A DNA stretch of 64,000 nt from Pegoplata infirma (lineage: Eukaryota > Arthropoda > Insecta > Diptera > Anthomyiidae), in NCBI GenBank assembly GCA_963921195.1, contig OY992536.1:106976778-107040777 (forward strand), read 5' to 3'. The number at the start of each line of letters is the position of its first letter. The first letter of the stretch is position 1. Position numbers and translations under genes: made by a program. The notes beneath the pieces were generated by a model. That model saw only the letters and a list, made by a program, of their open reading frames with translations, did not search any database and was not told the origin of the DNA. Positions 47,010-57,244 of the stretch are shown piece by piece.

Positions 47010-48540
47010 TAGCAAAAAGTGTTCGAAAGAGTTTAGATAGCTATTTCTTCAGTCTTTCGAAAAAAAATTATAAAAAAAATAAAAAAAAGTTTTTGATTTT
47101 TTTTCTTAAAAATCCAAAACTTTTTTGTTTTATTCCAAAGAAAGCTTAGGTCATTTGCTTTAAGAGCTATGGGGTCGCTTAGTGGGATGCAAGTGGGATA
47201 TCTATGAAAAAAAAATTTTTAACTTTGGAACACAAAAAACGGTTCTTCAATTTGCACTATTAGGCGTGGGATAGCAAACTCTACCCTCTAATTTTTATAG
47301 GTTCGAAAAAGAAAGCACGAGCCAAAAAATGAGGGCGGTGGGGTGGGGCCATATGACCCCTGATCGGGGTCAAAGTTGGGACTAAAGAGGTAAAAATCCC
47401 CAAAAAGCCCCACAACTGCCCTAGAAACGCCTCTGGAGTGGTGCAATGTGAGACGAACCTCCAATAATTTTCTACCTCCAAAATTTTTCTTAAATATACC
47501 TTACCCCTATTTCCACTTCCTAAGGGGGCTCCCATACAAAATGACATTTTTATAAAATTTGCTCCCTTCGCTCTAACTGTCCATAGGGTGCCCCTAGAGA
47601 AGTAAAATCTATGACCGACCCCCAATATTTTTTCAATTCCAACATACATTTATTTTTATTTCCCCATACATTTATTTTTATTTTTTTATTAGTTTTTAAA
47701 AACACATATTTTTATAATGTATGGGAGCCCCTTAGGAAGTGGAGATAGGGTATTACTATGTTCGGACAAAATGTTGGTAACTAAAAAATAATGTGGGTTG
47801 GTCGTAATTTTTGCCTCTCTAGGAGGCACGGTAGGGGCGGTAGGAGGTGGTATAATAAAACAAATTTATAAAAAATAGTAGAAATGTATGGGGACCACCT
47901 TAAGGGTTAAAGATACATTGTAAGTATGTTTGCAAAAAATGTTGGAATTAATAAAATAATGGGGGTCGGTCATAAATTTGGCTCCACTTGGGGCACTTTA
48001 CGGTAAGTTAGAATGGTAGGAACAAATTTTTTAAAAAATTTTTGTATGGGAGCCCCCTTAGGAAGTGGAAATAGGGGTAAGGTATGTTCAAAAAATATGT
48101 TGGGGGCAGAAAATTATTGGAGGTTCGTCTCACATTGCTCCCCTCCAGGGGCGTTTCTAGGGCAGTTGTGGGGCCTTTTGAGGATTTTTACCTCTTTACG
48201 CCCAACCTTGACCCAGATGAGGGGCCATATGGCTTCACCCCACTCATTTTTTTGGCTCGTGCTTTCTTTTACGAACCTATAAAAATTAGTGGGTATCGCG
48301 GATCGAAATCGAAAATTGGTTAGCTATCCCACGCCTAATAGTGCAAATTGAAAAACCGTTTTTTGTGTTCCAAAGTTAAAAAAAAAAAAAATTCCTAGAT
48401 ATCCCACTCGCATCCCACTAAGCGATCCCATAGCTCTTAAAGCAAATGACCTAAGCTTTCTTTTGAATCAAAAAAAAGGGCCCAATTTGAGAAAAAAGTC
48501 AAAAAAGTTTTAGATTTTTAAGAAAAAAAATCAAAAAAAT

Positions 48541-49411
48541 GTTTATACCCTACACCACACTGTGGTACAGGGTATAATGAGTTTGTGCTGATGTTTGTAA
48601 CTACCCGAAATATTGGTCCTAGACCTACCTTTTAGTATACCGATCGACTCAGAATCACTTTTTGAGTCGATTTAGCGATGTCCGTCCGTCCGTCCGTCCG
48701 TCCGTCCGTCTGTCCGTCCGTCCGTCTGTCTGTCTGTCTGTCCATGTAAACGGTGTAAACACGATACAGGTCGCAATTTTTAATCAATTGACTTGAAATT
48801 TGAAACTTAAGCCTCTCTTGGTCCAAGGACGAAGCCTATTGAAATTGGAAAAAATCGGTCCATATTTAGACCTAGCCCCCATACAAAGGTCCTCTTTAGG
48901 TTTGGCTCAAATGACCCTAATAGCCGTATTATAATAGGTGTCTTCTCGAAATTTGGCAAGTAAACATGTTTTGTCTTCACAAATCGCCATTCCGAATTTT
49001 AAAGAAATCGGACCAGTTCTTCTTGTAGCCCCCATACAAACCACCTTCCCGATTTTCACACAAATCTCTCAAATTTCATGAAAATAGAAAATATTTAATT
49101 AAAATTTTGTTTGTGTATGTTAAACGCGTACCTTATCAAATCTGATTATCATCGGACCAGTTTTGGACTTAGGCCCCATGTGAAAATTTCGCCCGATATT
49201 CAGTTAAAGCGGTTATTGTCAACATATAGAAGCCAATTTCACTCAAATTTTATTTGTGAGTGGTTTTTACACTTATTAAAGATTTGACAAAATATAGATC
49301 TAATCGGTCCAAGGGACCCTTTTTCCGGGACCCATTTTCCGGGAAACTCTGGTGTAGGGTATTATATGGTCGGTCTTGACCGACTATAATTTTCTTACTT
49401 GTTTTTTTTTA
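48541..49411 (-). mobile_element. DINE-1-like subfamily B, full length
   Basis: Minus-strand reading starts AAAAACAAGTAAGAAAATTA, then the hairpin AGTCGGTCAAGACCGAC, and ATACCCTACACCAG. The body has GGACCGATTTTTTCC and a long (GGAC)n/(CAGA)n block at 48680-48745 (CGGACGGACGGACGGACGGA). The tail has ACTCAAAAAGTGATTCTGAG and TACCACAGTGTGGTGTAGGG followed by TATAAAC. Best preserved B copy in the window. Confidence 0.72.
48680..48742. repeat. GTCC/GTCT tetranucleotide microsatellite inside the DINE-1-like copy
   Basis: About fifteen tandem GTCC units grading to GTCT, TCCGTCCGTCCGTCCGTCCG then TCTGTCTGTCTG. The same block, shorter, marks every DINE-1-like copy here. Confidence 0.9.
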
Positions 49412-49838
49412 TAATTTTTTTTTCGGAAGACTGACGAAATAGCTATCTAAACTATTTGGAACACATTTTTCGAAAAATAATAGGTAAGAAGTTACATGGA
49501 TGAGAATAAACACCTCTTGGGCCAAAACGTCAAATTTCGACCCTCTAACTCAGAGAGTTCTTGACCGATCTCGTTGAAAAATTGTGCCTGAACTACTATC
49601 CAATAGGACTAACCTTGGTGCAAATTTCACCCCAATCGGAAGACATCGGTTTCAAAAGTTGTGTCAGTTGACACGAAAACCCCCATTTTTATTTTTACTC
49701 GGGTAGCTTATTTTTATAATAATAAAGCGAATATAGCTTAAGATGACATATTTGTTTCATTCAGCAAGGTTTAAAACTGTTACGCTATAAAAAAGCGGTA
49801 TTTAAATAATGTTCTTCTTTAATTTACCATATTCACTA

Positions 49839-50995
49839 CACCCAGAATAATCCTACAGTAAAAAATACAGTAAAAGTGTTATAACTTTAACTTTACTACT
49901 TTTTTAGTAATTTACAGTATAAATTTAGTTTTACAGTATAAATTTAGTTATTTTTTGAGCTTGGAATTTACTGAATACTGATTTTTTTACCGATTTTTTA
50001 ATAATTTTTGTTAGTAATTTTTAAAAATTTGGAAACTTATTTTTGACACCTAAAAAGGCAAAATTTACATTTTTGAATATTTTTTTTTTAAACGCACATA
50101 GCAAATTTCCATTTAAAAAAAAAAAAAACAAGTAAGAGTGGAGGGGGGTCGTGGTGATTGGGGGGGACAAATTTCCTCTAAAATATGTGTTTAAAAATTC
50201 ATTCCTATGTTTTTTGCACTAAAGAAATACAAGATTATCATAATTTAATTTTTTTTATTCTACGCCCATAAAAAGGGGGGGCAGACCAAAAAAACGACAT
50301 TTTCTAATTCTCAGGGTCCAAATGCAGGACTTTGATCTTCTTGTAGCATAAAAATATTGAATTTGTTAAACAAAAGGACAAAAAATCATGTAAAAAGTGA
50401 TTTTTTTCTGAGGCTGGTTTAGTTCTTCAAGGGGGAACTTTTTCCCCCAGGTCCGATTTTGCCCATTTCCGAACTTAACCTGCCTAGGACCACAAGACAT
50501 ATTCGTGCCAAACTTGAGGAGTCTAGCTCTTTTATTTTGGACTGTATCGTGTTAACTACAGACGGACGGACGGACAGACGGACAGACGGACGGACGGACA
50601 TCGCTAGAATGTCTTAGAATCGATCACTGATCAATAATATATATACTTTATGGGGTCCCCGAACGATATTTCGATGCGTTACACACGGAATGACAAAGTG
50701 AGTATACCCCATACTGTAGTTGGAGGGTATAAAAATAAATGTATATATTTTTTTTTTTTAATTTCTAGCTCAATTTATTTTCAAGCTCAATAATTATATT
50801 TTTTTGATCCAATTTTTTTATTAAAAAATTTGTCAAAATCGGTTTTGGATAGGTTTTCGCTTTAAAATTTGTTTACCGTTTTTTTATAACTGCGTTAGTA
50901 AAAATTGACTAACGCGTTGTAGGGCCCTTTAATACTAACAATTAGTAAAAACTGGCAACTTTTTAGTAAGGAATACTGTAGGATTTCTATGAGTG
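49839..50995. mobile_element. TA-targeted element (CACYCANAATAATCCTACAG ends) with a DINE insert
   Basis: Left CACCCAGAATAATCCTACAG, right CTGTAGGATTTCTATGAGTG, TA on both sides (49837-49838, 50996-50997). ACAGTAAAA, TTAGTAA and AGTAAAAA words on both halves. A complete DINE-1-like A copy occupies the centre. Confidence 0.75.
50128..50735 (+). mobile_element. DINE-1-like subfamily A, near full length
   Basis: Head ACAAGTAAGAGTGGAGGGG, body TTTTATTTTGGACTGTATCG, block CGGACGGACGGACAGACGGA, CATCGCTAGAATGTCTTAGA, then ATATATATACTTTATGGGGT and tail TTGGAGGGTATAAAAA. The ATATACTTTATGGGGTC phrase is close to Drosophila INE-1. Confidence 0.75.
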
Positions 50996-51488
50996 TAGAA
51001 CTTTAATTTGTATTGGTTTTATTTAGAAAAACACATCTATAAGTTATAAGTAAATTGCAGCCCCGAAATTTATTTTTATTTTATTTTATTTTTTATTTTA
51101 ACAGGAATTTTAGTAACTGGTTAACAGTCACTTATTAAGTTTTTCATTAAATGTTCAAAAAAACGCTTACAACGGTGAGTTTTTTCAAACTTTTATCAGT
51201 TTCGGAATAAAATTCCTATTAAAAAATTGTTTCTTGAAGACAAAAAATATTTTAGACGTTCTTTTTCGCGGATTTTTAATGTGTTTACAACGAAATTTTG
51301 AAAATATCATAAAAAAATATATATAAATAAAAAAATTTGCGAAAATATTCCGTTTTGAATGTATTTAAAAAACCGGTTAACCGACAGAATAAAACCGGAT
51401 TTTGGTGCACCGGAAATCTTCAATTCCGGTTAACCGGTTTGCAAAAAAACCGAAATTTTAGGAAAAAACCGGTCTTTGGTTAACACTA

Positions 51489-52618
51489 ATGTCTCAGAAT
51501 CTGAAATTTTTTCTATAGCAAAAATGTCTGAGACTTTTTCTATAGGAAAAATGATTTATACTCTCAAGACTTTTTCTATATAGAAAAATGTCTCAGAATC
51601 TGAGACATTTTCTATAAGAAAAATATCTCAGAATCCGAGACTTTTTCTAAAAGAAAAATGTCTCAGAATTTAAGACTTTTTCTATAGAAAAAATGTCTCA
51701 GAATATGAGACTTTTTCCATAGAAAAAACGTGTCGGAATCTGAGACTTTTTCTATAGAAAAAATGTTTCTATATAGAAAAATGTCTCAGAATCTGAGACC
51801 TTTTCTATAAGAAAAAAATCTCAGAATCTGAGACTTTTTCTAAAAGAAAAATTTCTCAGAATCTGAAACTTTTTCTATATAACAAATGTCTCAGAATATG
51901 AGACTTTTTCCATAGAAAAAATGTGTCAGAATCTTAGACTTTTTCTATAGAAAAAGTCCCAGATTCTAAAAAATTTGTTTTACAGAAAAAGTCTCAAACT
52001 CTGAGATATTTTTCTATAGAAATATTCTGGGACATTTTTTCTGTACAAAAGTCTCAGATTCTAAAACATTTTTTCTATAGAAAAAGTCTCAGATTTTAAG
52101 AAAATTTTTTTAATAGAAGACTCAGATTCTGATACATTTTTTTTATAGAGAACCTCTCAGATTTTGAGACATTTTTCTATAGAAAGTCTCAGATTCTAAG
52201 ACATTTTTTCTATAGAAAAGATTTTAGATTCTAAGACATTTTTTCTATAAAAACCCTCTTGGGTTATGTGATATTTTTTCTATAAAAAAAAGTCTCAGAT
52301 TCTGTGACATTTTTCTATAAAAAAAGTCTCAGATTCTGTGACATTTTTCTATAGAAAAAGTCTCAGATTCTGAGAAATTTTTTCTATCGAAAAGTCTCAG
52401 ATTCTGAAATTGTTTTTATAAGAGCACTGTCTCAAGAATCTAAGACTTTTTCTTTAGGAACAATTGCTCAGAATCTGAGACGTTTCCTATAAAAAACAAA
52501 TGTCTCAGAATTTAGGAAATTGTCCCAGAATTTGAGGGTGTTTCTCAACGAAAATTGTCCCAGAATCTGAGCTTTTTCTTAAAAAAAAATCTTAGAAACT
52601 GACAACTTTTCCAGGCAC
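51489..52618. repeat. Palindromic minisatellite array, right half, with orientation flips
   Basis: Thirty or so degenerate 34-base units continue the array of 39069. Units read GTCTCAGAATCTGAGACTTT in plus sense up to about 51950, AAAAAGTCTCAGATTCTGAG (inverted) from about 51950 to 52425, and again plus sense from about 52430. The flips are in register with the CTATAG dyad. Confidence 0.88.
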
Positions 52619-53224
52619 AAACGTACGATTAATCATTTACACTTTTCTTAATCTATACCGCACCATTTCAAAAACAGAATGGATTCCTTCGCTTTACTTC
52701 TTACAACAAACGTAGAAAATATTACGCTTGCAAACGTTATCTACAGCTCCTTACGAGGCTTCTTAAAAACGTTCTTATGAAAAATGTTAAATATTTCTTA
52801 AATTTCACATATTATGATTTATTCATAAATACTATTGAATTTATTCATAAATACTATGAAAGTCGTTCATTGGATTTTTTTTTTTTTTGTGTGTAACAAG
52901 AATTTCAAATTTTTGTATGAAAGTGGTTCATCCAAAAGAGCCTTTTTTTAGACTTCGACATGGCTCCGTAAAAAGAGCGTAAAAGGGAAAATTTCCCACA
53001 TAATTTGGATCTCTTTCGGAGTCTTTATTAAGCACAATGACAAAGCGTTCAATTCGGCTCTTTTTGGATGATTTTTGGAGTCAAAATAAAAATAGTCTAT
53101 TGATAAAAGAACTGTATTTTGCAACTAAAGTTGGTTTATTTAAACTTTAAGAAGATATAACAAATACAATATTTTCATAAAAACATAAGGTAATTATCTC
53201 AGAATTTGAGATCTTCTCTATAGG
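52619..53224. other. Unassigned DNA, ends with a minisatellite unit
   Basis: AGTGGTTCATCCAAAAGAGC and neighbours at 52920-52950 recur as ACGATTCATCCAAAAGAACC at about 55759-55778. One degenerate minisatellite unit lies at 53195-53224, next to the hAT element. No gene seen. Confidence 0.45.
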
Positions 53225-53671
53225 AAAAATATCATAGGCGTAGATAGCCCTGTCTGGAGGGGGCTTAGCCCCCCCCCCAGAATAATTTTAGCCCCTCCCC
53301 AGAATTTTAATCATTCACAATTTTTTTTTTAATAACTTAATGATTTCATTAATTTTTGCAACAATAAATAATAATAATATGTAAAGCAGAGACCAAATAT
53401 AACAGTTATATATATCTTTTTGCTTTAAAAAAATCATTAAACGAATGTTGTCCAAACTAAGTATTTTATATATGAAAGGACGTCTAGGGATGTCCCGTGT
53501 TTAAATTTGCAATAACTTTTATTTTTTGATTTTTACAATAACAGTAAAAAATAACAGTTATTAAAAACTTTTTGTTCAAACAATCTAAAATAACTTTTAT
53601 TTTTTATTTATTGGAGTAAATAACTGTTATAACAGTTATTTAAAAAAAAATCAGTCAAAGTTTATTGTGGT

Positions 53672-54293
53672 CAGAGCTTCGAACGAATTAATTCTATTGA
53701 GAATTAATTCCCAAAAAGTTCAATTCTGTTTTAAAAAGTTTTGAATTATCATTCCTTACTAGCATTCAACACGAATTAATTCAAAGGCTTAATTCTCAAA
53801 GCTTAAACCAAAATGAATTAATTCCCAAGAGAATTAATTCCTTGCAAGCTAATCATTCAATTGAATGATCAAAATTGTTCATCATTCAAATCTATTACAA
53901 ATTGAATGATGATTTTTTTATTTCATTCCCTTTATATTTTCAAAAATGTGTTGCTTGTGTGCATTTTAAGCATCTTCGTGTGCAAACGATTGGCTGTTGT
54001 TTTGTCGACGTCTCGTCTGCTGCTTCCCACACAAGCATAAATGTGTGTGTATGTGTGTTGCGCTTCACTGTTTAAAATTGAATGATAAGAAAATTTCACC
54101 ATTCAATTTGTAGTAGATTGATTTGGATAAAAAAATAGTTCATTCCTTAAGAATGATCATTCTTAAGGAATGAATTCTTGAAAGAATTAATTCAGTGATT
54201 TTGAAAGTTGAATGATTTTAGGGAATGCCAAATTCCATTTTTTTAATTCGAATTAGAAAATTGAATTAAAGAATTAATTCTTTCGAACCTTTG
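53672..54293. mobile_element. 622-bp hAT MITE, copy 2, inverted relative to copy 1
   Basis: Ends CAGAGCTTCGAACGAATTAA and TTCTTTCGAACCTTTG with exact 8-bp duplication ATTGTGGT (53664-53671, 54294-54301). Same length as copy 1 and, as far as read, the same sequence in reverse complement. The 53875-54075 frame is the shared interior. Confidence 0.93.
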
Positions 54294-54648
54294 ATTGTGG
54301 TTATTCATAAAACCTAAAATATATTTAAAGTAGGTTTATTTGACAGATATTGCAGGAACAATTGTCAAATAATAAATAAGTATTATGAATAAGAGCCTAT
54401 ATCTTTTAATCAATGATTGAAGTATTAGATATCGATAGGATTCTTCTGCATGCGTTTATTGTTGTTTTATTTTAATAACTCAAGTTTTTTAAGGCTCAAA
54501 GAGTTTTAAATAACAGTTATAAAAAATAAAAGTTTTTTATTTCTGTTATTTTGAACAGAAATTTATATAAACCATTTCAAACTGAATTTTTATTTGAAAA
54601 AATATTTTTGAACAGTTTAATTTGATTTTTTTCAATAAATCGCATAAC

Positions 54649-54947
54649 CACAGACTAATACAGACTCGACATAAGTGACAGGTGTCAAAAAAGTAGTCTC
54701 TAACCATATGGTTAATTTTTTCAAATTATTCTACGAATTAGGTTAGAAAGAGATAAATATATAGCGCGTCATTAGAAAAATAGATGCCAGATCGGTTTTC
54801 ATTGTTTCACTCACTCCTAAGTCGTAGAAAGTGTTGCCATGTTAGCTTTAAACTAGCTAAAAACCGCTGTGTTTTCTCCTAAAATCGCTTAGTTTCCCCC
54901 AATTTTTTGTTGTAAAACTCTACTGTCGAGTCTGTATATAGTCTGTG
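54649..54947. mobile_element. 299-bp MITE with 7-bp duplication, copy 1 (CACAGACTA ends)
   Basis: Ends CACAGACTAATACAGACTCG and CGAGTCTGTATATAGTCTGTG; GCATAAC flanks both sides (54642-54648, 54948-54954). Contains CTCACTCCTAAGTCGTAGAA and TTCTACGAATTAGGTTAGAA. No superfamily that I can name is defined by this end plus 7 bp. Confidence 0.8.
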
Positions 54948-54962
54948 GCATAACAGTTATGG

Positions 54963-55263
54963 CACAGACTAAATACAGACTCGACAGTAGAGTTTTATAA
55001 GAAAAAATGGGGAAAAACTAAGCGATTTTGGGAGAAAACACAGCGGTTTTTAGTCCGTTTTACGCTAACATGGCAACACTTTCTACGACTTAGGAGTGAG
55101 TGAAACAACAAAAAACGATCTGGCATCCATTTTTCTAATGGCGCGTTATATTAGCTTTCTCTTTCTAACCTAATTCGTAGAATAATTTGAAAACAATTAA
55201 CCATATGGTAAAGAACTACTTTTTTGACACCTGTCACTTATGTCGAGTCTGTATTAGTCTGTG
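54963..55263. mobile_element. 301-bp MITE with 7-bp duplication, copy 2, inverted
   Basis: Same family as the preceding element in opposite orientation: CACAGACTAAATACAGACTC to GAGTCTGTATTAGTCTGTG; GTTATGG flanks both sides (54956-54962, 55264-55270). The two insertions are only 15 bases apart. Confidence 0.8.
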
Positions 55264-55295
55264 GTTATGGACTCTGATGTAATGAGTCTTTAGGA

Positions 55296-56486
55296 CAGTG
55301 GTGCCAGAAGTGACGATTTTTCGTCATTTTGACGATTTTTTCATGAAATTTTGCAAAATGACGACTGACGATTTTCTTATTTGATTCCCATACATTTTGA
55401 CGATTTTTTGTACTCCACTTTTATTCACCAAAATCAAAATGTGCAACTTTTTTTTAATTTTACAAAGGTTTGAAAACAAAAATTAAATGAAATTCGATTA
55501 AAATAAAATACAGAAGAAAGACACAAATTTACAACATTTTATTCTCTTTTGGAAATATAACTGCACTTAAAAAATTTTGTCGTTTGTCAATAATTTTTGC
55601 TCTGTATGAAAAGATAAATGATTATTATTTTAATTTAATTTTAATTGTTGCTATTTTTACATGAGAAATATTTTTTTTAATATTTGAATTTCCAGTGAAC
55701 AAACATACTCTCTAGTGACTCCAAAAATGGGTCAAATATTTAAAATTTTTGTATGAAAACGATTCATCCAAAAGAACCCTCTTTTTAGACTCAAAAACTA
55801 AAACTCAGACAATAATTGCAGTCTTTATCGATAAATTTTCAAACAAAATACTTCATACGTTCATTTTAAGCTCCATTGAGTCAGTTTTTTGGGGTGTTTT
55901 CGAAGGCTCATTTGTAGCTCCAAAAAGGTGAGTTTTTTGGCAAAAAATGTTTGATACTAAAAATTTTTTTAAATGTATATCCTTTTAAAATCTGAAAAAA
56001 AAGTGCCCGAAAAAAGGTTATTTTTCCGTGGGTCTTAACGGTGTCTTATTTAGAAGCGTCCTAAAGTTCTAAAACAAATAACACTTGTAGTTTGTTTTCT
56101 ATAGTAAAAATAAATTTAAGAAATTTTGTTTGTTAAGATTTAATGATATTTATTTTATAAGCAGTTAAAATTGAATGTTGCTGTCTGTTGAAACAAATGA
56201 AAAATCGAATGACTTTCAACTATTTTGTCAATTGTTTTAAAAGAAAATTCCTTTTTATTTAGCTACAAAATATTTTGTGTACGTAAATTTAAAAAATTCA
56301 TTAAACAAAAGTGGATAGAAAAAATTTTATAGTGCGTTTTAAAATTTTAATAAATAAAAAAAGTGTTTTTTTAACACTTTTTAAAGTGACGATTTTTTGA
56401 CGACTTTTTTTAAAACTTTTGACGATTTTGACGATTTTTTTTTTCAAATTTTGACGATTTTTCACAAAAAAAGCCTGGCAGCACTG
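55296..56486. mobile_element. hAT-type element (CAGTGSTGCCAG ends, GACGATTTT words)
   Basis: Ends CAGTGGTGCCAGAAGTGACG and AAGCCTGGCAGCACTG with exact 8-bp duplication CTTTAGGA (55288-55295, 56487-56494). TGACGATTTT occurs over a dozen times just inside both ends. A 60-codon frame at 55749 is not gene-like. Confidence 0.9.
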
Positions 56487-56962
56487 CTTTAGGACTCGAT
56501 ATGATGAAAAGTTTCTAAATTCTAAGGGGTTTTTTTATATACAAAAGTTATTGAATGAAAGAATCTGAGAATTTTGACTAATAATCATCAACTTTTGCAA
56601 TCATCAGATCTTTTTCTTAAAAAAAAATCCTAGCAATCTAATGATTTTACTCTAGGAAAAACATGAAAAATCTTTCATTCTCAAAACATATCTAGGAGGT
56701 CTAAATTTCCGAAAAATCTACAGAATCAAAATTTTAAAAAAATTATGAATTTTTAACCGCTTTCGGGGGGCATTCGTTTCTAGGACACCTAGACCAACCT
56801 AGACGCATGTGGGAACGCTTCAGGAATAGGTTTAGGTTTTTCTATTAAAAAAAAAATACCAAAAAATTAAAAAAAAATCTAGGGGGGGGGCTTTAGCCCC
56901 CCAGAAATGTTAACTTCCTACGCCAATGAAAAATATCTAAGAATCTGAGACTTTTTATCATA

Positions 56963-57242
56963 CACACAAAAAAATATTTTACCAATAACTTGGGAGGATA
57001 TGCGTTTTTAAAGTTTTTTACATTAATTATGAAAAATGTTGTAACATTTTACCAAGTTTTTGCATAATTTTGGTTAACGTCTGTAAAATTACACAAGGTT
57101 AAATACTCTTATGAATATTTTCTAAACTTTTATAAGAAACAAGCAAAAACTTGGTAAAATGATGCTATTTTTTGCATAATATATGCAAAAAACTTTAAAA
57201 ACGCATATCCTCCCAAGTACTTGGCAAAAATTTTTTTGTGTG
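56963..57242. mobile_element. TA-targeted foldback MITE (CACACAAAAAAATATTT ends)
   Basis: CACACAAAAAAATATTTTAC and TTGGGAGGATATGCGTTTTT at the left return inverted at the right as AAAAACGCATATCCTCCCAA and AAAAATTTTTTTGTGTG. TA on both sides. Inserted at the edge of a minisatellite unit (CTGAGACTTTTTATCA). 280 bp. Confidence 0.8.
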
Positions 57243-57244
57243 TA

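Larger units (their letters stand above)
47014..49690. mobile_element. Large foldback, interrupted by a DINE-1-like copy
   Basis: AGTTTAGATAGCTATTTCTT at 47030 pairs with the inverted AATAGCTATCTAAACTATTT at 49438. Inner arms 47063-47650 and 47700-48540 pair over some 600 bases: for example CTTTAAGAGCTATGGGGTCG against GGATCCCATAGCTCTTAAAG-like sequence, GCACTATTAGGCGTGGGATA against TATCCCACGCCTAATAGTGC, and AAGTGGAAATAGGGGTAAGG against its inverse. The right flank ends GACACGAAAACCCCCAT, the same edge as the element at 12636. Frames at 47281-47649 and 48013-48323 are arm sequences read from the two strands. Confidence 0.7.
39482..51488. mobile_element. 12-kb hAT-bounded nest (TAGTGTTNA ends, CCGGTTAACCGG words)
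   Basis: Left end TAGTGTTTATAAAAAACCG, right end GGTCTTTGGTTAACACTA. The duplication ATGTCTCA (39474-39481, 51489-51496) is part of the minisatellite unit, so the array is cleanly split. Inside each end, CCGGTTAACCGG and AAACCGG repeat (39500-39600, 51370-51470). The element proper is short; nearly all of the 12 kb is later insertions listed below. No transposase was found, so it was mobilised in trans. Confidence 0.85.
53233..56928. mobile_element. hAT-type element (CATWGGCGTAG ends) with four nested elements
   Basis: Ends CATAGGCGTAGATAGCCC and CTTCCTACGCCAATG with exact 8-bp duplication AAAAATAT (53225-53232, 56929-56936) within a minisatellite unit. GGGGGGCTTAGCCCCCCC-like G/C blocks sit just inside both ends (53258-53300, 56881-56903). 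No transposase. Confidence 0.88.

Noticed and set aside
47281..48323. Frames of 79-122 codons with similar peptides on both strands
   Set aside because: They are the two arms of a foldback read from opposite strands and have no domain.
39482..51488. Possibility that the 12-kb hAT-bounded unit is one large autonomous transposon
   Set aside because: Its interior is explained by nested elements with their own ends and duplications; no transposase frame exists.
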